From the NCBI RefSeq assembly GCF_902150045.1, contig NZ_CABFVU010000001.1, positions 2,480,001-2,544,000 of the forward strand: a DNA stretch of 64,000 nt. The letters run 5' to 3'. Positions 27,842 to 36,777 of this stretch are shown piece by piece. Within the stretch, counting starts at the first letter, position 1, and every line of letters begins with the position of its first letter. The position numbers were made by a program, and so were the translations under genes. This stretch comes from Chitinophaga polysaccharea (GTDB lineage Bacteria; Bacteroidota; Bacteroidia; Chitinophagales; Chitinophagaceae). Under the pieces are notes generated by a model. It did not search any database. It was not told where the DNA came from and saw only the letters and a program-made list of their open reading frames with translations.

Positions 27842-28537
27842 CTATTTTACAAGTATCCAGCACGCAGCCAGTTGTGAAATAATGCCAATCAGGAAACCGA
27901 TATAAATTTCCCGTGGCTCATGTGCTTCCAGCACCAGGCGGGAGGTAGCCACAATGCCAGCTACAAAGAAAGTGATCACCAGCGGTACAGATACATTCAT
28001 ATGCATTCCCCACATCAGTGAAAGCAAGAGCCCGATTATGCCGCCCCAACCCACTGTATGCATACTGGTTTTTATGAAGTTATTGGTAATAAAAGAGATA
28101 GAAACGCTGATGAATACCCCCAGGAAAAATGCGGTATAGAACTTCGGCGCCCGGCCCTCCTGTTGAAAAGTATAGAACGCCCAGAAATAATAGGTGATCA
28201 TTGCCACATATGGAATGATCCGGTCCCGCTGGGTTCTCATATGAACAGAGGATACAAATTTCAGTGCCTTTGCCAGTAAAAGGGTGAGCACAGGGAAGCC
28301 GATACTGATAATAGCCACCCTGAAATAGAGCATGTCAAAGTCGAATCTTTTGCTCAATGACTTAAACGCCACCATATATTCCGGGATAGATTCCAGGATC
28401 AGGAATGTTACCAGCAGGGGAATAAACAGCGGGTGAGAGAGATAGGAAATAACCAGTGCCAGGGAATTCATTGACTTTGGAAACTCCGGCTCCAAACGTA
28501 TATTTCCGTTCCGGTCTAAAACTGCTTGTTCTTGCAT
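27842..28537 (-). CDS. PAP2-like phosphatase-family membrane protein
   Basis: A 231-residue protein with about six membrane helices. Degenerate PAP2 motifs are present: RTQRDRIIPY (motif 1 region), TSMHTVGWGG (motif 2, with the His kept but PSGH lost) and TSRLVLEAHEPREIYIGFLIG (motif 3, Ser-Arg-x5-His). PAP2 enzymes remove phosphate from lipid phosphates such as undecaprenyl pyrophosphate. The altered motif 2 makes activity uncertain. It starts 14 bases after the rpoN stop and is probably cotranscribed with it. Confidence 0.75.
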   Translation of the reverse strand: MQEQAVLDRNGNIRLEPEFPKSMNSLALVISYLSHPLFIPLLVTFLILESIPEYMVAFKSLSKRFDFDMLYFRVAIISIGFPVLTLLLAKALKFVSSVHMRTQRDRIIPYVAMITYYFWAFYTFQQEGRAPKFYTAFFLGVFISVSISFITNNFIKTSMHTVGWGGIIGLLLSLMWGMHMNVSVPLVITFFVAGIVATSRLVLEAHEPREIYIGFLIGIISQLAACWILVK

Positions 28538-28551
28538 GGTATGTATGGTGC

Positions 28552-30039
28552 TTATAATTCTTTACGTAAACGGGCCACAGGGATATTGAGCTGTTCCCTG
28601 TACTTGGCCACTGTACGGCGGGCAATGTTGTATCCTTTATCCTGCAGCATTTTCGTGAGATTTTCATCACTGAGCGGCTTACGTTTGTTTTCCGCTTCAA
28701 TGAGGTCCGACAGGATCTTTTTTACTTCCCTGGTGGATACTTCCTCGCCGCTGTCGGTAGACAGGGATTCGGAGAAGAAGAACTTCAGTTTGAAGGTACC
28801 GAACTCGGTTTGTACATATTTGCTGTTGGCTACACGGCTTACGGTAGAAATATCCAGTTGCGTACGATCTGCGATATCTTTCAGGATCATAGGCTTCATG
28901 GTAGTTTCATCTCCCGTAAGAAAAAATTCCCGCTGGTAATCCATAATGGACTCCATGGTGGACAATAAAGTATGCTGCCGCTGCTTGATGGCGTCTATAA
29001 ACCATTTGGCAGCATCTATCTTTTGTTTGATAAATAATACGGCTTCTTTCTGGCGCTTGTCTTTTTTATCGCCCCGGTCGTATTCCTTCAGCATTTCGCG
29101 GTAACCTCCGGAGATCCGCAGGTCGGGGGCATTACGCGAATTGAGCGTAAGTTCCAGTTTGCCGGCATTATTTAAAATAAAGAAGTCGGGTAATACATAG
29201 CTTTCTGCCTTGTTCAGTGTGGCGAAATTGCCGCCTGGCTTGGGCGTAAGCCGGATGATCTGGGTGATGGCCTCTTTCAGGCCTTCATCAGAAAGACTTA
29301 ACGCTTTCTGGATCTTTTCATAATGCTTCTTGGTAAATTCGTCGAAGTAGTTTTCCAGGATGAGGTAGGCGTTGTGTACGCCAGGATCATCCTGCGACTT
29401 ACGCTTCAGCTGTAGCAGCAGGCATTCTTTCAGATCAGTGGCGCAAACGCCCGCCGGATCAAAATCCTGAATCTTTTTTATGAGGGTGTTAATCTCTTCT
29501 TCCGTGGTGTCTATATTCTGTGAAAAGGAGAGGTCGTCCACCATGGAACTGATTTCCCTGCGCAGGTACCCATCGTCGTCAATACTGCCGATGATATGTT
29601 CGGCAATGGCATTCTGGTGGTCATCCAGCTCGAGCATGCCCAGCTGGCTTAATAAATGTTCATGAAAAGAAGTTTCCACCCGGATCGGGATGGTTTTATT
29701 GCTTTCATCCGGATCAGGATAGTTATCATCCCGCAGCTTGTAATCCGCTACGTCATCATCTCCCTCACTTACATATTCAGAAATATCTATATTGTCATAC
29801 TCATTTTCACTGCCATCTGGTTCAAATTCATCTTCTTCTGCCGGCGCTTCGTATTCTTCCTGTTCTTTGAACTCATCTTCTCCTGCTTCTTCTCCATACT
29901 CCAGTGCCGGGTTTTCTTCCAGCTCTTCCTTGATCCTTTCTTCCAGGTTCACAGTAGGTACCTGCAGCAATTTCATGAGCTGAATTTGCTGAGGTGAGAG
30001 TTTCTGTAATAATTTCTGCTGTTGTGTCTGCTTTAACAT
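28552..30039 (-). CDS. rpoN: RNA polymerase sigma-54 factor RpoN
   Basis: A 495-residue sigma-54. Region I is Gln/Leu-rich (LKQTQQQKLLQKLSPQQIQLMKLL..., with EELEENPALE), region II is strongly acidic (about residues 55-105), followed by the core-binding domain, and region III ends with the RpoN box ARRTVAKYRE (about 474-483) that contacts the -24 element. It needs AAA+ activator proteins, none of which is encoded in this window. Length and domain order are complete. Confidence 0.95.
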   Translation of the reverse strand: MLKQTQQQKLLQKLSPQQIQLMKLLQVPTVNLEERIKEELEENPALEYGEEAGEDEFKEQEEYEAPAEEDEFEPDGSENEYDNIDISEYVSEGDDDVADYKLRDDNYPDPDESNKTIPIRVETSFHEHLLSQLGMLELDDHQNAIAEHIIGSIDDDGYLRREISSMVDDLSFSQNIDTTEEEINTLIKKIQDFDPAGVCATDLKECLLLQLKRKSQDDPGVHNAYLILENYFDEFTKKHYEKIQKALSLSDEGLKEAITQIIRLTPKPGGNFATLNKAESYVLPDFFILNNAGKLELTLNSRNAPDLRISGGYREMLKEYDRGDKKDKRQKEAVLFIKQKIDAAKWFIDAIKQRQHTLLSTMESIMDYQREFFLTGDETTMKPMILKDIADRTQLDISTVSRVANSKYVQTEFGTFKLKFFFSESLSTDSGEEVSTREVKKILSDLIEAENKRKPLSDENLTKMLQDKGYNIARRTVAKYREQLNIPVARLRKEL

Positions 30040-30135
30040 AATTATTCCCTGTCAGGGCAAAATTAATAAGTATAAGGTTAACAGAGCGCCCCGCTGCACG
30101 TATTTAGCTTTTAGATAACCCCTAAGGGCTAATGG

Positions 30136-30735
30136 CTATAAATCCAGTTCCAGCTGCTCCGGCAACAAACGGAATGTTTTACGGTGAAATGGCGTATCGC
30201 CATATTCCCTGATGGCATCGCGGTGTTGCTTGGTAGGGTACCCTTTGTTCTCGTTCCAGCCAAAATGCGGATATGTAGCATGTAACTGCTGCATATATTC
30301 ATCACGATACGTTTTAGCCAGAATGGAGGCTGCTGCTATGGAGGCATATATGCCGTCGCCCTGTATAATACAGGCGTGCGGCGTGTTGCCATAGGCATAA
30401 AAGCGGTTACCATCTACCAGTATAAACTCCGGTTGCTGCGTCAGCTTCTCCAATGCCAGATGCATGGCTTTGAAAGAAGCCTTTAGTATATTTATCTTGT
30501 CTATTTCCACGTTATCCACACTTGCCACGGCATAACATACTGCTTTTTTTTCAATCACCTTTCTAAGTTTCTCCCGGTCGGCCGCTTTCATCTGCTTGGA
30601 ATCGTTCAGCATCGGGTGCCTGAATTTTTTAGGCAGAATTACCGCTGCCGCAAACACAGGACCCGCCAGGCATCCCCTTCCGGCTTCATCGCAGCCGGCT
30701 TCTGTTAATAATTCGTGATAGTAAGAAAGTAGCAA
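30136..30735 (-). CDS. rnhB: Ribonuclease HII
   Basis: Cleaves RNA in RNA/DNA hybrids and at single misincorporated ribonucleotides. The catalytic Asp-Glu pair is in EAGCDEAGRGCLAGPV, with further acidic residues in FILVDGNRFY and AAASILAKTYRDEYM. I chose the TTG at 30735 (MLLSYYHELLTEAG), which fits the usual family N-terminus; an upstream TTG at 30780 would add 15 residues with no homology-like content. A TAnnTTTG element (30739-30746) ends three bases before this start, so transcription probably begins farther upstream or the start is later. Confidence 0.9.
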   Translation of the reverse strand: MLLSYYHELLTEAGCDEAGRGCLAGPVFAAAVILPKKFRHPMLNDSKQMKAADREKLRKVIEKKAVCYAVASVDNVEIDKINILKASFKAMHLALEKLTQQPEFILVDGNRFYAYGNTPHACIIQGDGIYASIAAASILAKTYRDEYMQQLHATYPHFGWNENKGYPTKQHRDAIREYGDTPFHRKTFRLLPEQLELDL

Positions 30736-30824
30736 ATCCAAATCTATTAAGCCGGGTAAAATTACAAGATTAATGTTCAAGGAACAAGGATTGTGGAATT
30801 TTGAAGTAATACCGCAGCCTTCTT

Positions 30825-31262
30825 TTAATCTTTCTTAAAAAGATCCTTAAAATCCTGTTTGAAATCTGTCCACTCCTTATCGGATTTTTTCATCAGCTGA
30901 TCGGCGGCTGCACGGGTGCTGTCCCATTTTTCGGCGCTGCTGTTCTTTACATCTTCCAGCTTTTTATTCATCTGTATTTTCAGCGCTTCCAGTTTCTTGC
31001 GGGCTGCAGCACTTTTTTCATCCCCGTCCTTTTTTAATTCTTCCGTAGTTTTATCGATTTCATTAATGCGCTCCCGGATAGCATCTTCTGCCTGTTTCTT
31101 TTGTTCAGACAAATAATCTCCTGTACTGCTGGCAGCAGACTTGATATCCTGCCCTGCTTCTTTCAATTCTTCCTTTATTTCTTCCTTCTTTTCCTGCTGA
31201 GTGCTACTCTCGTTGCAGGCAAACAAAGCGGCAATGCCCGCCAGTAAGAATACTCTTTTCAT
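30825..31262 (-). CDS. Coiled-coil lipoprotein, hypothetical
   Basis: A 145-residue lipoprotein (lipobox LFAC, Cys at residue 16). The mature protein is almost wholly charged amphipathic helix, rich in Lys, Glu, Ala and Asp with heptad-like spacing (for example EEIKEELKEAGQDIKSAAS and KKLEALKIQMNKKLEDVKN), resembling apolipoprotein-like or YtxH-like helical stalks. Its function is unknown; an envelope spacer or stress protein is plausible. It lies 44 bases upstream of the longer rnhB start on the same strand, so cotranscription with rnhB is possible. Confidence 0.75.
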   Translation of the reverse strand: MKRVFLLAGIAALFACNESSTQQEKKEEIKEELKEAGQDIKSAASSTGDYLSEQKKQAEDAIRERINEIDKTTEELKKDGDEKSAAARKKLEALKIQMNKKLEDVKNSSAEKWDSTRAAADQLMKKSDKEWTDFKQDFKDLFKKD

Positions 31263-31431
31263 GTTACGACGATTTTTTTATGATTTTTAAATACTGGCAC
31301 AGCCTTCCGGCTGTACCCCTTTATCAAAACATATTCCAGTTTTTTGTTCATGCCTTTATCATATTTTAATATTTATCAGATATTCAGCAGCCATTGGTCC
31401 TTATACCTGCGCCCGGTAACAAAAAAATAGC

Positions 31432-31439
31432 TAGGTTTG
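31432..31439 (+). promoter_or_regulatory. -7 element of the S46 peptidase gene (TAGGTTTG)
   Basis: A perfect TAnnTTTG match ending 29 bases before the start codon at 31469, giving a leader of about 23 bases. Confidence 0.55.
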
Positions 31440-31468
31440 AGGTCCTTAAAAACAAAACCTGACTTAAT

Positions 31469-33631
31469 ATGAGAAAAAAATTACTGGTTTTGCTCTTATT
31501 GCTTGGCGTAAGTATCAAATGGGCTAAAGCAGATGAGGGCATGTGGTTGCCTTATTTATTGGGGCAGCAAACGTACAACGACATGGTGAAGAAAGGATTG
31601 AAGCTGACTAAAGAACAGTTGTACAGTATTAATAAAGCATCCCTGAAAGACGCCATTGTTATTTTTGGCGGCGGTTGTACCGGTGAGATTGTAAGTAACG
31701 AAGGCCTTATTTTTACCAACCACCACTGTGGTTATGGCGCTATTGCCGCGGCCAGCTCTGTAGAGCATAACTACCTCAAGAACGGTTTCTACGCAAAAAA
31801 CAAACAGGAGGAAATTGCTTCTTCCCAACTGTCTGTTCAGTTCCTGGTACGGGTGGAAGATGTGAGCAAACAGGTGGAAGACGCCCTGAAAGGCCTTAGC
31901 GGCGCCGAAAGAGCTCAGAAAGAGCAACAGGTATACAACGAGATCATCTCCAAAGCCATCGCCAATACCGGCTATGAGGCGAAAGTAGTGCCCATGTTCA
32001 AAGGCAACCAGTATCTCCTGTTTGTATATGAGCGTTATAAAGACATCCGCCTGGTAGGTACCCCTCCCGAAAGCGTAGGTAAATTTGGCGGCGACACCGA
32101 TAACTGGGAATGGCCCCGCCACACCGGCGATTTCTCCATCTTCCGCGTATATACCGGTAAGGATGGAAAGCCTGCTCCCTATGCCGCAGATAATGTGCCT
32201 CTAAAACCGAAGCATTTCCTGCCCGTATCTATCAAAGGCGTAAAGGAAAATGATTACGCCATGATATTTGGTTACCCCGGCGGAACCAACCGTTATGAAA
32301 CCTCTTATGGTGTAAAGCTGAAAACGTCTGTAGAAAACCCTTCAGTGGTAAATCTCCGTGATGTACGATTGAAAGCCATGTTTGAACAGATGAAGAAAGA
32401 TCCTGCGGTAAAACTGCAGCTGGCTTCTTCCTATGCAGGCATCGCCAACTACTGGAAATTTTTTGACGGCGAAACCAAACAGCTGGAAAAACATGGCGTA
32501 TTGGCCGATAAACAGAAACAGGAAGCTGCCTTTGCCAAATGGGCGCAGGATAAACCTGAATTTGCGAATGTTCTTCCTGATTACGAAGCTGCGTATAAGG
32601 CATGGACCCCCTACGCAAAACAACGCACTTACCTGAATGAAGGCATCCTGGGCTCGCCGGTAGCGTCTTTTGCAGCTTCATTAACAGGTGTGGAAAGAGC
32701 ACTGGTAACTCCCGGTGCTCCCAAAGATGCGGTTAAACAGGCAGTTGAAGCAGCCGATAAAGCACGCAAAGTATTCATTGAAAGCGAGAACAAACCAAGC
32801 GATCAGAAAATTCTTGCGGCTACCTGCCACATGTACTACACAGACATCTCGAAAGATCAGCAACCCATTGGTTTTTATGATGCGCTGAAAGCAAAATATG
32901 GAAGTCTTGATGAAGATAAAACCTACAACACCTGGGCGGCTTCCTTAATGGCTAATACCTTTATTTTCGATGATGCGAAATGGAATGCATTTGTAGCAAA
33001 CCCGGATGCAGTAACACTGCAGAACGACCCGGTATTCGCTTATGCCAGCGCATTCATCAAAAATTATGTAAGCAAATACCTGCCGTTATACAACCAGTTC
33101 AATACTAAAATTAATGATCTGGGCCGCGTTTACCTCAAAGGCGTTATGCAAATGAGCCCCAGTGCCAACAGGTATCCTGATGCCAACTTTACCATGCGCT
33201 TATCTTATGGCCAGGTAAAACCATATTCTCCCCGTGATGCGGTGCATTACGATTATGTAACCACCATGAAAGGTGTGATAGAGAAATATGTGCCCGGCGA
33301 TTACGAATTTGATCTGCCTGAAAATTATATTGACCTGTACAATAAGAAAGACTTTGGTCAGTATAAAGATGCTAAACGGAATGATATAGTAGTAGGCTTT
33401 ATCACTACTAATGATATCACCGGCGGTAACTCCGGATCTCCGGTAATCAATGCCAATGGCGAATTGATTGGTCTTGCTTTTGATGGCAACTACGAAGCCC
33501 TGAGCCATAAGATCCAGTTCGATTCCGAATACAATCGTACCATCTGCGTGGATGTACGTTACGTACTGTGGTGTATTGATAAGCTGGGCGGTGCAAAAAA
33601 TATTATTAATGAATTGAAGCTGGTGAAATAA
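31469..33631 (+). CDS. S46 family dipeptidyl-peptidase, DPP7-like
   Basis: A 720-residue secreted serine peptidase (signal peptide to about residue 21) that removes dipeptides from oligopeptides in the periplasm. The triad is visible: His in TNHHCG (84-89), Asp in GGDTDNWEWPRHTGD (about 207-221) and Ser in GGNSGSP (about 651-657). The S1-pocket residue is Gly673 in AFDGN; DPP7 enzymes (broad, hydrophobic P1) have Gly here and DPP11 (acidic P1) has Arg, so DPP7-type specificity is inferred. The family is central to peptide use in asaccharolytic Bacteroidota. Confidence 0.92.
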   Translation: MRKKLLVLLLLLGVSIKWAKADEGMWLPYLLGQQTYNDMVKKGLKLTKEQLYSINKASLKDAIVIFGGGCTGEIVSNEGLIFTNHHCGYGAIAAASSVEHNYLKNGFYAKNKQEEIASSQLSVQFLVRVEDVSKQVEDALKGLSGAERAQKEQQVYNEIISKAIANTGYEAKVVPMFKGNQYLLFVYERYKDIRLVGTPPESVGKFGGDTDNWEWPRHTGDFSIFRVYTGKDGKPAPYAADNVPLKPKHFLPVSIKGVKENDYAMIFGYPGGTNRYETSYGVKLKTSVENPSVVNLRDVRLKAMFEQMKKDPAVKLQLASSYAGIANYWKFFDGETKQLEKHGVLADKQKQEAAFAKWAQDKPEFANVLPDYEAAYKAWTPYAKQRTYLNEGILGSPVASFAASLTGVERALVTPGAPKDAVKQAVEAADKARKVFIESENKPSDQKILAATCHMYYTDISKDQQPIGFYDALKAKYGSLDEDKTYNTWAASLMANTFIFDDAKWNAFVANPDAVTLQNDPVFAYASAFIKNYVSKYLPLYNQFNTKINDLGRVYLKGVMQMSPSANRYPDANFTMRLSYGQVKPYSPRDAVHYDYVTTMKGVIEKYVPGDYEFDLPENYIDLYNKKDFGQYKDAKRNDIVVGFITTNDITGGNSGSPVINANGELIGLAFDGNYEALSHKIQFDSEYNRTICVDVRYVLWCIDKLGGAKNIINELKLVK

Positions 33632-33655
33632 GCCGGCAGTAATTATTTGATCAGG

Positions 33656-33691
33656 AAATCCCGAACCGGTATCCCCGGTACGGGATTTTTT
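33656..33691 (+). terminator. Rho-independent terminator of the S46 gene
   Basis: AATCCCGAACCGG (33657-33669) pairs with CCGGTACGGGATT (33675-33687) with one mismatch, followed by TTTT. The remaining gap up to 34178 contains no gene I can support; a 67-codon minus-strand frame at 33736-33939 is considered below. Confidence 0.85.
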
Positions 33692-34178
33692 ATGCGTGTT
33701 ATGCTATTAACCTGCAACTTTTTTGTTACATAGTGTTATCCGGATAGGCTGTGGTTTGGCGCATGTATGGCCGTGTAAAATTCCGGTGCTGCCTTATTTA
33801 CCAGTGCGAAAATATCGCGCACGTCCTTACTTCCAATAATTGAAACACAAGCGCGTGGAGGAAATATAGTGAACCAGGTGGATACAGAAGCATTTGGACA
33901 CTGCAGTAATGCGAAGCATGCGAGGCAGAATGACAGCAACAGATTTCAATACAGAGTATAACAAAGCACAGGTACCGAAGAAATAAAATTATGTATTCAT
34001 TTACGTAGCGGAAGGTGTTTTTTATGTGTTTGTTTTTTTTATTGAAGGAATGATTGTAACTTTGCGTCCGTTTGTATACCGAATATATACTGTTGCCGAT
34101 GAGAGTTGCAATTGCAATAGTGTTAACCCCGGTGAATTATTTGTAACAGGGTTGTGACCCCCAAAAAGAAAAATCAAG

Positions 34179-34523
34179 ATGACACAGTTTAAATTGTTTG
34201 TGACAGCTTTTATGCTGTTAATTACAGCCATGACGGCTTGTTCCCCTAATCCCACAGAAAATACCGCTGAAGTAGTAACTGTAGAAGGATATGCAGGAAA
34301 TTTTGTCCTGATTAAAGGACATGGATTTAGTGAAGATAAGCGCCTGAACAAAGTGAATTTTGGTAACGTACCTGCGCAGATTCTGCGTGCAGACGCCAAT
34401 TCCCTGCTGGTACAGGTTCCTGCGCAAAAAGCCGGCACTGTGCCGGTGGTTGTTGCGGTAGGAGATAATGTATCCAACGCCATGTTGTTTGCTTATCATT
34501 CAAAGCTGGTAGCAGCGAAATAA
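34179..34523 (+). CDS. IPT/TIG-domain lipoprotein
   Basis: A 114-residue lipoprotein (lipobox TAMTAC, Cys at residue 21) with one IPT/TIG domain, an immunoglobulin-like fold: the pattern GNFVLIKGHGFSEDKRLNKVNFGNVPAQILRADANSLLVQVP is typical, with the conserved G-x-G-F and N-F-G turns. Such single IPT proteins are common surface or periplasmic lipoproteins in Bacteroidota, often with carbohydrate-binding roles in larger proteins. No neighbour gives a function. It is followed by an AraC-type regulator gene 121 bases later. Confidence 0.82.
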   Translation: MTQFKLFVTAFMLLITAMTACSPNPTENTAEVVTVEGYAGNFVLIKGHGFSEDKRLNKVNFGNVPAQILRADANSLLVQVPAQKAGTVPVVVAVGDNVSNAMLFAYHSKLVAAK

Positions 34524-34644
34524 GTGTGATGAATTAAGCTTGCGGGTTATGGTTTTATATACAGGTAGTCATGCGAAGATCTTCTTCCATTGGCGGAGCT
34601 ATGTATAGAACCGTAATTCGCAAGAATATTTTAATTTACATGCT

Positions 34645-35409
34645 ATGTATAAAGAGTTCCGGCCACATCCGCTATTGACTTCATATGTAGACGCCTACTG
34701 GACAGCTGGCGGTACGCAATTTACGCAGCAGCGTATATTGCCGGATACCTGTGCGGATATTATTTTTAATATCAGTGAAGATGTTATAACAGCTGATGGG
34801 GAGATGAGAATATTACCGGGCAATGCATTTGTTGTAGGAACCATGACTACTTTCCAGGATACAGCGCTTAATGCCGGTACCTATTTGTTAGGAGTCCGTT
34901 TTAAACCGGGAGGGATGAGCGCATTCACCGGTATGCCTTTGCAATTAATTACGGATGCCCAGGCTCCCCTGTGCGATGTTGCTTCGGGATGGCATGTAAC
35001 CCTGGAACCATTGCTGCTAAAAGCTGCAGGGATAACGGCAAAAATGAAATGCCTGGAATCGTTTCTTTTGCAGCGGCTACCTGCAGTGAGTATCGTCTCC
35101 GGTAAAATACAAAACAGCATTGCTTTGATAAGGCAAACGAAGGGAGATATTGCCATTAATGTATTGGCGGCACAGGCATATATGAGCCCCCGTAATTTTG
35201 AAAGACATTTTTTGCGGGTAACAGGGGTGTCTCCTAAAACATTCAGCCGCATTGTAAGATTCATAAGCCTGAAGCAGCAACTGGAAAAGCTACCGAATCC
35301 TCATTTATTATCGCTTGCGTTGGATAATGGTTTTTATGATCATGCCCATCTTACTCGTGAGTTCAAAACCTTTGCAGGAGAGAGCCCAACGGGTTTTATG
35401 CAACGGTAA
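34645..35409 (+). CDS. AraC-family transcriptional regulator
   Basis: A 254-residue regulator. The N-terminal half (DAYWTAGG, ILPDTCADIIFNIS, FKPGGMSAFTG) matches the DUF6597-type sensor domain; the C-terminal 100 residues form the two helix-turn-helix motifs of the AraC/HTH_18 type (INVLAAQAYMSPRNFERHF and LLSLALDNGFYDHAHLTREF), ending with the family signature GESPTGFM. It has no signal peptide. Target genes are unknown and the neighbouring genes are not obviously linked to it. Confidence 0.88.
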   Translation: MYKEFRPHPLLTSYVDAYWTAGGTQFTQQRILPDTCADIIFNISEDVITADGEMRILPGNAFVVGTMTTFQDTALNAGTYLLGVRFKPGGMSAFTGMPLQLITDAQAPLCDVASGWHVTLEPLLLKAAGITAKMKCLESFLLQRLPAVSIVSGKIQNSIALIRQTKGDIAINVLAAQAYMSPRNFERHFLRVTGVSPKTFSRIVRFISLKQQLEKLPNPHLLSLALDNGFYDHAHLTREFKTFAGESPTGFMQR

Positions 35410-35555
35410 TTTACGGGAGGGGATGAGAGATGACAGAAGAGATAGTGTTGATAATCATTTGTTTGAAGGAGCGCATCATCCTTTTAGGAAAATGAATAAG
35501 CGGAAGAAGAAGTGTTGCCATAGGTAATTGATTTATTCCAGCCGTAGAGTATCAA

Positions 35556-35593
35556 ATAAAAAAGCAGGAAGGATAAACCTACCTACTTTTTTA
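35556..35593 (-). terminator. Terminator of the META gene (possibly bidirectional)
   Basis: On the minus strand an AAAAAAG(T)AGGTAGG arm pairs imperfectly with CCTTCCTGC(TTTTTT), with two mismatches and a five-base loop, and ends in a T-run. A-rich and T-rich flanks on both sides would let it also serve the plus-strand AraC gene. Confidence 0.6.
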
Positions 35594-35596
35594 TGG

Positions 35597-36658
35597 TTAT
35601 AATGTTTTATCCTGCATGCCAAACATGACTACAATTTTCCCGTCTTTGTAAAGGTTGAGTGTTTGTTCCGCCACATCATACCGGAAGGAATTATCGCTGA
35701 TTAGTTTCAGGAAATCGGATTCACGGTGCATTACATCGGCATCTCCGCACATCATGCGGGTGCTCATTGTCTGGGAGAAGGTGATCTTATTACCAGCGAT
35801 GGTATAGCTACCGGAAATGTTATTACAACCGCCTTTGCCGCTGAAGCGTTTTTTAGCGGCATCGAACTGCAGCCAGATACCGGAGTTGCTGATCACCCCT
35901 TCATTGATCATTTTCAGCGTCCATTTTTTATTGCTAACAGAGGCCCAGTTATTATTGCTGGTATTACCAGAGGCATTGCCGTTTTTTTCTTCCAGACGGA
36001 ATTGCAGTATTGTATTCCCGTTTTGCAGGAGGCTTACAGTTTGCCCGGATACAGTGTACTGGAAGGTTTGATCGCCCAGTTGTTTCATGAAAGTGGTTTC
36101 GCGACGCATCATGTCGCGGTCGGGGCAAGCCATCAGGGTACCGGCGGTTTTGGAAAGAGTGATACTATTACCGGATATTGTATAGGCGCCCATCATACTA
36201 TTGCAGCCGCTTTTGCCATGAATACGTTTTTGTGCAGGATCAAATTCCATCCAGATAGTCCCGTCGGTAACAGCTTCGTTATCCATTTTCACCAATACCC
36301 ATTTCTTTCCTGTAGCGGCAGATAGTCCTGCGTTTGCGATCTTCTTTTTTTCCAGCACTTTGGTCAGGGTATATTTCAGGGAGGAGCCATCGGCCGGCGG
36401 GTTCTTTATTTGTGTAATTCTTACGCGGAGTTTGTACCGGTAACCGGGTGTATATTTAAAACCGCTGATGTTGGTATATAAATTTGACCATTCTGTATCA
36501 TTTACTCCTTTTATCTGCAAACACTCCATAGGAGCCACACCGGTACAGGGTTCCCTGGATTCTTTTACATAGATGACCTGTGTTTTGACCTGTTGTTGTT
36601 TGTTTTGTACCGGGGCCATAAAGGTGGTGGCGAGGGTGATTGCTAACGAGAATAACAT
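35597..36658 (-). CDS. DUF4377 and twin META-domain secreted protein
   Basis: A 353-residue protein with a short hydrophobic N-terminus. Residues about 25-105 match DUF4377 (YVKESREPCTGVAPMECLQIK). Two META domains follow (about 115-215 and 245-345), each with the conserved GxxGCN and (A/R)MxC-x-(D) motifs: GKSGCNSMMGAYTISGN and SGKGGCNNISGSYTIAGN. META domains occur in HslJ-like envelope proteins linked to heat-shock and novobiocin tolerance in other bacteria. The tandem domains are about 40% alike by eye, suggesting internal duplication. Confidence 0.85.
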   Translation of the reverse strand: MLFSLAITLATTFMAPVQNKQQQVKTQVIYVKESREPCTGVAPMECLQIKGVNDTEWSNLYTNISGFKYTPGYRYKLRVRITQIKNPPADGSSLKYTLTKVLEKKKIANAGLSAATGKKWVLVKMDNEAVTDGTIWMEFDPAQKRIHGKSGCNSMMGAYTISGNSITLSKTAGTLMACPDRDMMRRETTFMKQLGDQTFQYTVSGQTVSLLQNGNTILQFRLEEKNGNASGNTSNNNWASVSNKKWTLKMINEGVISNSGIWLQFDAAKKRFSGKGGCNNISGSYTIAGNKITFSQTMSTRMMCGDADVMHRESDFLKLISDNSFRYDVAEQTLNLYKDGKIVVMFGMQDKTL

Positions 36659-36777
36659 AAATATAGATTTTAATGATTAACAACAAAAGGAGTCATGAGG
36701 TTATCTCTTTTGAAGGAATGATTCACATTTTGCAAAAACGCTGCCAGTTCGCTTTATGGGCGGGTGTTACCTGCTGC

